From assembly GCA_964371195.1 (NCBI GenBank), contig CAYJLD010000082.1, positions 1 to 9,291 of the forward strand: a stretch of 9,291 bases of DNA, in the 5' to 3' direction. The notes under the pieces are model-generated. The model was not told the origin of the DNA, searched no databases, and was given only the letters and a program-made list of their open reading frames with translations. Positions 1 through 6,766 of the stretch are shown in pieces; within the stretch, counting starts at the first letter, position 1, and the number at the start of each line of letters is the position of its first letter. The translations under genes and the position numbers were made by a program. This stretch comes from CAYJAD01 sp964371195 (lineage in GTDB: Bacteria > Desulfobacterota > Desulfovibrionia > Desulfovibrionales > Desulfovibrionaceae).

Positions 1-1435
1 GCTTGCCGGCTTCAATTTTAGAAAAATCTAAAATATCGTTGATGATGCGTAAAAGGCTTTCAGCAGAATAGATAATTTTGTCTACATAAAACCTTTGTTG
101 CTCTTGCATTTGAGTAGGGGCCAGTAGATGTAATAAACCTAGAATACCATTCATAGGCGTACGAATTTCATGACTCATATTAGCCAAGAATTCACTTTTA
201 ATGCGTGAGTTTTTTTCTGCTTCGTCACGTGCTACGGTAAGCTTAAGGTGATTGTCAGCAAGTTCTGTCATCATAGCTTTTTGTATACTCACATCATTAA
301 GATAGCTTATGACTTTTGCTTCTCCGTTAATAATAAGCTTTTTTAAGGTGATTTCTACAGGGAAGGCTCGGTTATGCTTAATATTATAGAGTTCACCTTC
401 GTCATAAGCATATCCTGTTGTAAAGGCCTCAGTAAATCGCTGGTGAAAGACATGCGCCATAATTCGCCCGTCTTTTTGTTTTTCAGGTATTACTCTATGG
501 AAGTTTTCGAAGTACTCTTTTCTAGATTCAAAGCCATATAGAGAAAGGGTAGCTAAATTGCACTGAACAGGTTTAGGGGTTTTGTCCCAAATATTAATGG
601 CATAAGGAGCAGAGTCTAGGATATTATTAATATCGGCAAGCCTTTGCTCTGATTTTTTAATGCTTTCTTTTACTTCGCGCAAATCTTTATAATAAACTAG
701 GACTATGTCTTCATCACCATTTTTTGCACGCACAATCTTGGTTTCTATGGGGACATCCCTTCCTTGAATATCCACATACATCCATTCAAAACGTGCTTCA
801 CCATGTTCAAAAACTTCTTTCAAGTATTTAGCAATAAGGTCTTTGGAGCGTATACCATTGGGTTGGAATTCTGGAGTAAAGGAGTGGAAGTTTTGTATAT
901 ATTCTTCTTTACTTTTAGCACCAAAAAGATGCAGTGTTGCATCATTGCAATCTAAAACTTTTAGGTCTTTACTCCATAAATCAACACCAATGGGAAGGTG
1001 TTTCAGTAATAGCTCCATACGTTCATGGCAGTTGATGGTATTATTAGTAGATGGAATGGGAGTTAGTGTGCACATCAAATACTGCTTATTTTCACACTCA
1101 ACACGCGTAAAGTTTATATTGGTGATGATTTCTTTGGCATTGCTGTCTATAAAAACAAAAGTGCCCTGTGCTTGGCCTTCTTGAAATGCAAAACGCATAT
1201 ATTCGCGCAAAACATCGGCAGAAAGTTTTTGGCTAGGTTGCCGCTTAGGGTATAATTCTTGATGACTGTTTTTATACGTAGCTATATCTGATATATTGAA
1301 CAAGTCGAGATAAGCTTTATTACAATAAATATTTTCATAATTTTCATTCCAGCAGCTTATGCATTGCGCAGCGTAGTCAAGAAGAGCATATGCAAGTTGT
1401 GGCGAACTTGAAGAAGAGTTTGGTGACGTAGTCAT
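1..1435 (-). CDS. PAS-PAS-PAS sensor histidine kinase, C-terminus cut by the window edge
   Basis: The reading frame is open from an ATG at 1435 to the left edge and gives 478 complete codons. Three PAS domains can be seen at about residues 14-128, 137-252 and 266-385. All three share the same style (an N-x-A/T-x-L-x-L-F/Y core, then a PE-x-Q-like turn), so they look like internal duplicates. A dimerisation/phosphoacceptor (HisKA) domain begins near residue 410 with the H-box FLANMSHEIRTPMNG, making His422 the predicted phosphorylated residue. The sequence stops in the second HisKA helix (DILDFSKIEAGK), so the ATPase domain and any receiver domain lie outside. No signal peptide or transmembrane segment is visible in the 478 residues, which suggests a cytoplasmic sensor. 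The signal is unknown. The Shine-Dalgarno is weak (AGG at 1443-1445). The kinase class is certain; the full architecture is not. Confidence 0.93.
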   Translation of the reverse strand, partial: MTTSPNSSSSSPQLAYALLDYAAQCISCWNENYENIYCNKAYLDLFNISDIATYKNSHQELYPKRQPSQKLSADVLREYMRFAFQEGQAQGTFVFIDSNAKEIITNINFTRVECENKQYLMCTLTPIPSTNNTINCHERMELLLKHLPIGVDLWSKDLKVLDCNDATLHLFGAKSKEEYIQNFHSFTPEFQPNGIRSKDLIAKYLKEVFEHGEARFEWMYVDIQGRDVPIETKIVRAKNGDEDIVLVYYKDLREVKESIKKSEQRLADINNILDSAPYAINIWDKTPKPVQCNLATLSLYGFESRKEYFENFHRVIPEKQKDGRIMAHVFHQRFTEAFTTGYAYDEGELYNIKHNRAFPVEITLKKLIINGEAKVISYLNDVSIQKAMMTELADNHLKLTVARDEAEKNSRIKSEFLANMSHEIRTPMNGILGLLHLLAPTQMQEQQRFYVDKIIYSAESLLRIINDILDFSKIEAGK

Positions 1436-1527
1436 GTATATACCTGGTTGTATTTTAAAAAGAACTATATATCAGCGAAGATATTTTAAGGATATTTTGG
1501 TGAGCAACATTCATTTTTAGGACAGAT

Positions 1528-1611
1528 AATACTTTAAGCTCACTTTGGCAATACTTAACAGCAAATTAATTTTGCATTTAAAATACTTGTATAAAATCTT
1601 AAAAAATACTT
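1528..1611. repeat. Four spaced AATACTT direct repeats, possible regulator-binding sites
   Basis: AATACTT (AAGTATT when read on the kinase strand) occurs at 1528-1534, 1550-1556, 1582-1588 and 1605-1611. The start-to-start spacings are 22, 32 and 23 bp, close to two, three and two turns of DNA. They lie 93-176 bp upstream of the kinase start codon. The same heptamer was noticed only sporadically elsewhere in the window, for example inside the MATE and pncC genes. The repeats are seen directly; a role in binding a response regulator is inference. Confidence 0.4.
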
Positions 1612-1645
1612 CTGCGCCGCGTAAAATGAGCCAGAACTAGTTTGT

Positions 1646-1683
1646 GGCGTTCGCGAGACGACATTTAGACGGGTGCCTTTTTT
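1646..1683 (+). terminator. Weak plus-strand terminator-like hairpin
   Basis: GGCGTTCG (1646-1653) can pair with CGGGTGCC (1670-1677) through eight pairs, three of them G-U. Six T residues (1678-1683) follow. The polarity is plus, but no plus-strand gene is upstream, so it could stop antisense transcription or be fortuitous. Confidence 0.25.
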
Positions 1684-1783
1684 GAAAAATACGTGGAAAC
1701 GCGTTTTCAAGATCGACTAAATAGTTAAGTTTTCACCAGCCAATTTTAAGCATATTATTTATATGTTTTTAAGTCCGCTACAA

Positions 1784-3484
1784 TTATTCAGTAAATAAGC
1801 GTAAATAATTTCCATAAAGTCTTGTGGAAATTCTGGAAAAATCATCAAATTCAGCACCTAGCTCAAGCCCAGGTACAATAGCTCTTAATACTGGGAATTC
1901 TAAACCTTCTTGAGTTATCTCTACATATAAAGGCCTATGCCCATGCTGTATTAAAACATCTTCGAGCAAGGCCAGATTTTGTGTAGGTGACTTTAAGGTA
2001 TAATCGGGCAAGTCTTCTAAAAATCTCTCCTCCAAACCAGCTAAAGCCGGACCAGAAGTAGGTCCATGTGGATAAGGGTAGGGCACCTCGGTTAAAGCGG
2101 AGATAGCCGCTCTTGCACCATTTAAGTTAGCTCCAGTGGCGCGTATTACCTCACCGCGTGTATCCATTACAAAGGCTTGATAGCATGGTATGCCAAATTC
2201 TGTGGTTAGGTCTAAAAATTGTACATTGATGCCACGAGCTGCATAGTCATCTAGCAGGGCTTGCATACGTTCATCTTTTGAGCGTAAGATAAAGCAATGA
2301 TTGCGCGTATAGGGCATTGTAGCCTCAGCGTCACGCTCAATAATTTCTGTTAAAGCCGCAAGTTTAGCCTCAGCTAAGGTATTGCCTGTGGCAAGTCCTG
2401 TAGAGCCAGGGTTCATAAATATCGATGGCTCATCTAAATTACAAAATAAGTATACAGCTTGAATGGGTACCAATATGGTTTGTTTTGTGTAAGCTTCTTC
2501 TGCTTCCATCCAATAAAGCTTTGCATCGGTATATGGTACTTCCAACGGCAATTGATTGGGATCAAGAGCTGGTGTTTGTTGTTTTACAAGGTCAGGATAC
2601 GATGCTTTAAAAAGTGGCGTGGGTCGTGTTAGTCCAAGAACTTGATCATCTTTAACACTAGCATAGGCTGAGGCACGTTCAATCATTTCCATAGCATATG
2701 ATGCTCTAGCATCGGCTAAAGAAAGCCCTCGTCCATAAGTAGTACCTTGTCCTTCAACATTAAAACTATGTCGTCCTTGCTCAACACTTAGGCGTACTTT
2801 CCAATTGCGCAATAAAGCAATGGGTGAAAGAGATGCCTCATGGCGCATTTCCATGCCATCTAGTATATCATTTTCCACTAAAATAGTCAGGGCTTGTTGG
2901 GCTGTTTGTTGGGCTGGCGGCCTTGACCAAGTGCTACCTTCTTTAGCTTGATGTAGAGAAAAAATATTTTTAATATCAATGTGTTTTAACTTTGGAGCTG
3001 AGCTGTAAAGAGGTGAAAGACCATCTTCACTAAGCTCTTCGGGGTGAGGTAGTTTGTGATGGCGCAAAATATTATCTGCAAAAACCTTACTCCAAGCACG
3101 CTGCAAGTCTTTTTGTTCCAAACATTGCCAAGCTAAATGAGGTAGGGGAGTATATGATAGGGCCTTGGTATAATCCTCATCTGAAAACATATCCCCAAGT
3201 TTTGCAAGACTTGGTCTAAGCATTGCGCATTCTAATAATAAACTTGTTAAGACTTGCGCTATGGGGCCTTGTTCATTGATTAATGATGTAAGTCTATTGG
3301 TAATATCTTCATAGGTCATGGACATGAGTTTGCGTAAAATATATTGATGTAAAAAATCATCCAATGGTGATTTTGCTAAAATTTTGAGACCTTGCTCTAT
3401 ATCCAAGGCTGGGTCGGGCTCACATGAAAAATAACCAGTAGTGGCTTCAGTGCTACTATGCTTATAAATATATTTTAGGCTCAT
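1784..3484 (-). CDS. Stand-alone YcaO-domain protein (ATP-dependent backbone-modifying family)
   Basis: This is a 566-residue protein: an N-terminal region of about 200 residues that I do not recognise, then a YcaO domain at about 215-566. YcaO enzymes use ATP to activate peptide amide bonds (azoline or thioamide formation) or assist RimO-dependent modification of ribosomal protein S12. Visible ATP-site motifs are E266-x-x-E269-R270 and N368, E372, E380, E383, R384. The spacing of the second set (0, +4, +12, +15, +16) is the one known from E. coli YcaO. Where many members read R-A-L-t-E, this protein reads S462-A-L-T-E466. The C-terminus (LYGNYLRLFTE) lacks the PxPxP tail of azoline-forming members. 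No leader peptide, dehydrogenase or TfuA-like gene is nearby. The neighbours upstream are rplM-rpsI, but a strong terminator intervenes. GTGAG precedes the ATG by about 7 nt. Family membership is secure; the substrate is unknown. Confidence 0.88.
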   Translation of the reverse strand: MSLKYIYKHSSTEATTGYFSCEPDPALDIEQGLKILAKSPLDDFLHQYILRKLMSMTYEDITNRLTSLINEQGPIAQVLTSLLLECAMLRPSLAKLGDMFSDEDYTKALSYTPLPHLAWQCLEQKDLQRAWSKVFADNILRHHKLPHPEELSEDGLSPLYSSAPKLKHIDIKNIFSLHQAKEGSTWSRPPAQQTAQQALTILVENDILDGMEMRHEASLSPIALLRNWKVRLSVEQGRHSFNVEGQGTTYGRGLSLADARASYAMEMIERASAYASVKDDQVLGLTRPTPLFKASYPDLVKQQTPALDPNQLPLEVPYTDAKLYWMEAEEAYTKQTILVPIQAVYLFCNLDEPSIFMNPGSTGLATGNTLAEAKLAALTEIIERDAEATMPYTRNHCFILRSKDERMQALLDDYAARGINVQFLDLTTEFGIPCYQAFVMDTRGEVIRATGANLNGARAAISALTEVPYPYPHGPTSGPALAGLEERFLEDLPDYTLKSPTQNLALLEDVLIQHGHRPLYVEITQEGLEFPVLRAIVPGLELGAEFDDFSRISTRLYGNYLRLFTE

Positions 3485-3525
3485 AATTACTCACTATAAC
3501 TAAAATTATGCAAATGCTGTATTGA

Positions 3526-3566
3526 ATAAAAAAGGACAGGCTAATGCATACGTCAGCCTGTCCTTT
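3526..3566 (-). terminator. Intrinsic terminator of the rplM-rpsI operon
   Basis: AAAGGACAGGCT (3531-3542) and AGCCTGTCCTTT (3555-3566) form a perfect 12-bp stem with a 12-nt loop. Read on the minus strand it is followed by TTTTTTATT. It lies 38 bp past the rpsI stop codon, which makes it a textbook rho-independent terminator for the ribosomal operon and separates it from the ycaO-like gene. Confidence 0.93.
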
Positions 3567-3604
3567 GAGTTCTTTAATGGTGTGCCAATGATAGCACAGC
3601 AATC

Positions 3605-3997
3605 TTAACGCTTGGAGTATTGATACCTTGCGCGAGCAGCACGTAGGCCGTACTTTTTACGCTCTTTCTTACGAGCATCGCGTGTAAGCAAGCCAGCGCG
3701 CTTTAGTTGACTGCGTAATTCAGCATCAACTGAGAGCAGAGCTCTTGAAATACCGTGGCGCACAGCTTGAGCTTGACCAGCAACTCCACCACCCTTTACA
3801 TTAACCCTAACATCAATTTTTTCAAATGTTTTGGTTAATACAAGCGGTTGACGAATAATCATTTGCAAGGTTTTGCGTGGGAAATATTCTTCATAGGGGC
3901 GACCATTAATTACAATATTGCCACTACCAGCATAAAGACGAGTGCGTGCAGTTGCCGTTTTGCGGCGACCAGTACCATAATCAAAATGTTTAGACAT
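3605..3997 (-). CDS. rpsI: 30S ribosomal protein S9
   Basis: This 130-residue protein has the normal bacterial S9 length. It shows the N-terminal GRRKTATAR motif (10-18), the central glycine-rich GGGVAGQAQAVRHGISRAL segment (69-87) and the invariant C-terminal SKR (128-130), whose tail reaches the ribosomal P site and contacts tRNA in known structures. The start is supported by a strong Shine-Dalgarno, GAGGAG at 4003-4008, five bases before the ATG. It follows rplM by 17 bp, the usual bacterial L13-S9 pair, and is closed by the hairpin at 3526-3566. Nothing in the sequence is unusual. Confidence 0.98.
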   Translation of the reverse strand: MSKHFDYGTGRRKTATARTRLYAGSGNIVINGRPYEEYFPRKTLQMIIRQPLVLTKTFEKIDVRVNVKGGGVAGQAQAVRHGISRALLSVDAELRSQLKRAGLLTRDARKKERKKYGLRAARARYQYSKR

Positions 3998-4014
3998 AAT
4001 ATCTCCTCACCCCA

Positions 4015-4449
4015 TTAATAAGGGAAGCTAAGGGGTTTGGGGTTTTGAGCTGTGTGTGGATGATCTTGGCCAGCATAGACCTTAAGCTTTTTAAGCATGG
4101 CACGTCCCAAACGATTTTTTGGTAGCATACCTTTAACAGCATTCATAATGGCAAGCTCAGGTTTTTTAACTAATACATCCTTAAGGACAGTAGTTTTAAG
4201 CCCGCCCACATAACCAGAATAGCGATAGTATTTTTTATCATCAAGCTTTTTGCCAGTAACGCGAATTTTTTCGCAGTTTACCACAATAATAAAATCACCA
4301 TTATCCATATGTGGTGCGAATTCAGGCTTATGCTTTCCGCGCAAACGGTGCGCAATTTGTGAAGCTAAGCGACCAAGCACCTGATCTTTTGCATCAACCA
4401 CAAACCATTCGCGCTTGATGTCATTGGGTGTAGGACTAAAAGTTTTCAT
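4015..4449 (-). CDS. rplM: 50S ribosomal protein L13
   Basis: The 144-residue product has the usual L13 length. Visible family motifs are REWFVVDAKDQVLGRLAS (13-30), HMDNGDFIIVVNCEKIRVTG (47-66), the GM-LPKNRLGRAMLKKLKVYAG block (108-127) and the C-terminal HPHTAQNPKPL. The start was set at the ATG at 4449 because AAGGAG lies nine bases before it. A longer reading from a TTG at 4473 would add eight residues not found in L13 and would bury that Shine-Dalgarno inside the coding sequence. It is the first gene of the two-gene ribosomal operon with rpsI. L13 is an early-assembly 23S rRNA-binding protein of the large subunit. Confidence 0.98.
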   Translation of the reverse strand: MKTFSPTPNDIKREWFVVDAKDQVLGRLASQIAHRLRGKHKPEFAPHMDNGDFIIVVNCEKIRVTGKKLDDKKYYRYSGYVGGLKTTVLKDVLVKKPELAIMNAVKGMLPKNRLGRAMLKKLKVYAGQDHPHTAQNPKPLSFPY

Positions 4450-4480
4450 GCAAAATAACTCCTTGCAAATCAAAAAAAGC

Positions 4481-4525
4481 TCCGTAATTCAAAATAAGTA
4501 ATATGTCAAGTAAAGCCTAATGCAA
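4481..4525 (-). promoter_or_regulatory. Candidate promoter(s) for rplM-rpsI
   Basis: Minus strand: a perfect TTGACA -35 (4504-4509) has, 17 bp downstream, only a poor -10 (TACGGA, 4481-4486). An alternative is TTGCAT (4520-4525), a 16-bp spacer and TATTAC (4498-4503). Both lie just upstream of the rplM Shine-Dalgarno. Two A-tracts farther upstream (4592-4608, A-rich on the minus strand) might assist, but they sit about 70-85 bp above the -35, farther than a standard UP element. The exact promoter is undecided. Confidence 0.4.
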
Positions 4526-4610
4526 TCTCATTGACACATCAAGGAGCCATAGCCGAAGGAGAGTACACAAAGACTAACTATATGCCAAGCATTTTTTTTA
4601 TTTTTTTTAA

Positions 4611-4648
4611 ATTATATGTAACATATTGAATTGTATGTTGTATATAAT
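4611..4648. repeat. AT-rich inverted repeat just past the MATE stop codon
   Basis: ATTATATGTAACATA (4611-4625) is an inverted copy of TATGTTGTATATAAT (4634-4648), apart from a central GT/GT step, around an 8-nt loop. In plus-strand RNA the GT/GT step forms G-U pairs, giving a 15-bp stem; in minus-strand RNA it leaves an A/C mismatch. It begins 4 bp after the MATE stop codon but is followed on the minus strand by A-tracts rather than T, so it is not a standard terminator. It may protect the 3' end of the B12 operon mRNA or bind a protein. Confidence 0.4.
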
Positions 4649-4652
4649 GGCA

Positions 4653-6062
4653 TCAACTATGTAGTTTTTTGTAAATATACTCAGCATTTTGTTTTTGTAA
4701 AAACAATATACGCCATGTATAGCAAATAGCTCCAAAAATTAAGGCTAAAATAAAGCTAATCCAAAAGCCTTGTGCGCCTTGGGCTGCGCCTAAAAAGTCT
4801 GTACGGCTAAGCACAATACCAAGTGGAAAGCCAATAACCCAATAGGCAATAAAACAAATAAAAAATATAACCTTGGTATCATTATAACCACGTAAAATAC
4901 CAATGCCAACAATTTGTAAGGCGTCAACCAATTGGAATGCCGCTGCAAAAAGTAATAAATGCATGGCAATATTTAGTACTTCTAATTCACTGGTGTAGGT
5001 AAGGGCAATACTTTCTCTAAAAATAAGTACACCAATAGAGCTTAATGTAGAAAAGAAAATTCCTAGGGTAATGGCAGTCCAAGCCACTAGGCGTGCGTGG
5101 GTGCGTTGGCCTGCACCTAGGCAGTAACCTACTCTTATGGTTGAGGTAATACTAATAGATAGCGGTAGAATAAAGAGCATGCCAGCCACATTCATAGCCA
5201 CCTGATGACCAGCCACCATGATGGTTCCAAGAGGTGCAAGCACTAAGGCTGAGGCTGCAAAAAGGGAAATTTCAAAAAGCATTGCTAAGGCTCCGGGTAA
5301 GCCAATTCTAAATACTCGCCATATATCTTGCCAAGCTACGCGTTTTTCATCATGTTTAGGTAAAAAGAGCGGTAAAAATAAATTATATGCTTTATTTTTT
5401 TTGTCGTAACGTACAAATATCACCATACATATGGCCATAAACCAAAAACAAATTGCAGTGGCTATGCCACAACCCACTGCCCCTAGGGCTGGCATACCAA
5501 ATTTACCGTATATTAAAATGTAATTTATTGGTATATTTAATAAAAGTGCAAGGATTGATATGACCATAGCCGGACGGGTGCGTGAAAAACCTTCTAAAAA
5601 GCTTCGCACATTGATAAAAAGAAATAAGCCTGGTAATCCCCATAGAATTGCTTGTAAGTAGCCGCTTGATAATTTAGATAAATTATCCTCTAGCCCGAAT
5701 AGATGCATTTGCAAGGAAAGTGCATAAAAAATTAACATGAGTGGTAGGGCTAAAAGTAAGGAACACCAGATCCCTTGACGTAAAATATGTGGAGTTTCGT
5801 TTGCTTTTCCCTCGCCTACAAGCTGGGCAGAAAATGGTGTTAAAACAAGTAATATGCCTACACCAAATAGAGAAATGGGGTGCCAAACTGAACTAGAAAC
5901 CGCCACTGCAGCCATATCTACAGCACTTGCTTGCCCAGTCATAACTGTGTCCGCAAAGGTCATACCAGTACTGGCTAATTGTGCAATATACACCGGTACA
6001 CCAAGCTTTAAGAGACGCTTAGCCTCGTGAGGTGAAAAAAAAGAAGAGTAAAATCTGCGCAT
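4653..6062 (-). CDS. MATE-family multidrug/Na+-type efflux transporter
   Basis: This 469-residue, very hydrophobic protein has the length of the MATE family (NorM/DinF type, normally 12 transmembrane helices), which exports cationic or aromatic compounds in exchange for Na+ or H+. The first helix carries the typical F-A-D38-T-V-M-T-G motif followed by the A-A-V-A-V segment. The two halves are separated by a basic cytoplasmic loop near residues 215-245 (RYDKKNKAYN...KHDEKR). Its ATG lies one base after the cobI stop codon, and no Shine-Dalgarno is visible (upstream is AAAAATAAATAAT), so translation is probably coupled to cobI. This makes it the last gene of a B12-riboswitch operon, an unusual setting. 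The substrate is unknown: it could be a corrinoid-related compound or a generic toxin. Confidence 0.92.
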   Translation of the reverse strand: MRRFYSSFFSPHEAKRLLKLGVPVYIAQLASTGMTFADTVMTGQASAVDMAAVAVSSSVWHPISLFGVGILLVLTPFSAQLVGEGKANETPHILRQGIWCSLLLALPLMLIFYALSLQMHLFGLEDNLSKLSSGYLQAILWGLPGLFLFINVRSFLEGFSRTRPAMVISILALLLNIPINYILIYGKFGMPALGAVGCGIATAICFWFMAICMVIFVRYDKKNKAYNLFLPLFLPKHDEKRVAWQDIWRVFRIGLPGALAMLFEISLFAASALVLAPLGTIMVAGHQVAMNVAGMLFILPLSISITSTIRVGYCLGAGQRTHARLVAWTAITLGIFFSTLSSIGVLIFRESIALTYTSELEVLNIAMHLLLFAAAFQLVDALQIVGIGILRGYNDTKVIFFICFIAYWVIGFPLGIVLSRTDFLGAAQGAQGFWISFILALIFGAICYTWRILFLQKQNAEYIYKKLHS

Positions 6063-6063
6063 A

Positions 6064-6765
6064 TTATTTATTTTTAGCTATGATTAATGATAAGTATGGT
6101 GGTACATTTTCAATTTTATTTAAATCAAAATGTACCTGCTCTTCATTTAGGCCTATGTGCGAAGCAAGTAAACTGTTTTGTATGATATCAGCATTTTGCA
6201 GGGCCTGTAAAATGGTTGGGAAATTTTTATACGCTTTAAGAATAACAGTGTTATCTGCCATTTCAAGCCCTTTATCTAATTTTTTTTCATCATTAATACC
6301 AGGTAAAATTAATAAATTTTCATGCCCTTCGCATAGTATTGTACCAGTACTTGCAGCAGCAGCTTGAAATGAAGTAATACCAGAAATAATTTCAATTTTA
6401 ACATGATTATTATTTTCTTTAATGGTGCGCATAAGATATGCAAATGTACTATAAATAAGCGGATCACCAAGTGTGATAAAGGCACAATTTTTACCTTGCT
6501 CTAGCAACTTCAGACTGCGTTTAGCTGCTTTTTCCCAAGCAGATTTAAGTATACTTTTATCATGAGTCATAGGAAATTCTAGCCGTTCAATATTTGCATT
6601 AGCATGCACGTGCGGCATGGCTATATCAAGAGCTGTAGAATAATTATTACGTGGTGAAGCTGCCGCTAAGACCACATCCACCTGACTTAAAATTTTTGCA
6701 GCTTTTAAGGTAAGCAAGTCTGGGTCACCAGGGCCCACACCTATGCCATATAATTTTCCATACAT
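6064..6765 (-). CDS. cobI: Precorrin-2/cobalt-factor II C20-methyltransferase
   Basis: The product is 233 residues from the ATG at 6765, the normal CobI/CbiL length. It is a tetrapyrrole (corrin/porphyrin) methylase, transferring a methyl group from S-adenosylmethionine to C20 of the corrin precursor in cobalamin synthesis. Visible motifs are YGIGVGPGDPDLLTLKAA (6-23), FITLGDPLIYSTFAYL (96-111) and the SGITSFQAAAA segment (128-138), all typical of the C20 enzyme. The anaerobic form is called cbiL; the sequence alone does not separate CobI from CbiL usage. A longer start seven codons upstream would overlap the preceding gene; GGAG about ten bases before 6765 and the one-base gap from the upstream stop favour the shorter start. 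It lies between a BtuF-like gene and a MATE gene under a cobalamin riboswitch, which agrees with its role. Confidence 0.93.
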   Translation of the reverse strand: MYGKLYGIGVGPGDPDLLTLKAAKILSQVDVVLAAASPRNNYSTALDIAMPHVHANANIERLEFPMTHDKSILKSAWEKAAKRSLKLLEQGKNCAFITLGDPLIYSTFAYLMRTIKENNNHVKIEIISGITSFQAAAASTGTILCEGHENLLILPGINDEKKLDKGLEMADNTVILKAYKNFPTILQALQNADIIQNSLLASHIGLNEEQVHFDLNKIENVPPYLSLIIAKNK

Positions 6766-6766
6766 A

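Larger units (their letters stand above)
1436..1783. other. 348-bp intergenic region upstream of the kinase gene
   Basis: No convincing gene is present. The kinase-proximal part (about 1436-1612) is very AT-rich and must hold the kinase promoter, but I could not pick a clear -35/-10 pair. It contains four copies of AATACTT (listed separately). The part from about 1612 to 1720 is richer in GC and holds a hairpin followed by six T residues on the plus strand, plus a palindrome AAACGCGTTT at about 1698-1707 inside the longer imperfect inverted repeat TTGAAAA...TTTTCAA (about 1682-1710). A 21-codon minus-strand ORF (1599-1664) has no Shine-Dalgarno and is not called. No clear terminator for the ycaO-like gene ending at 1784 was seen. 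Confidence 0.6.

Noticed and set aside
764..1184. Plus-strand open frames opposite the kinase
   Set aside because: They are shadows of the clearly coding minus-strand PAS domains.
1599..1664. 21-codon basic minus-strand ORF in the kinase-ycaO gap, considered as a YcaO substrate peptide
   Set aside because: No Shine-Dalgarno, and no Cys/Ser/Thr-rich core as expected for a TOMM precursor.
4450..4473. Longer rplM start at a TTG, adding eight residues
   Set aside because: The extension is not L13-like and would contain the Shine-Dalgarno AAGGAG that serves the ATG at 4449.
4582..4629. 15-codon plus-strand ORF after AAGGAG motifs upstream of rplM
   Set aside because: Spacing from the AAGGAG is too long and most codons come from T-tracts.
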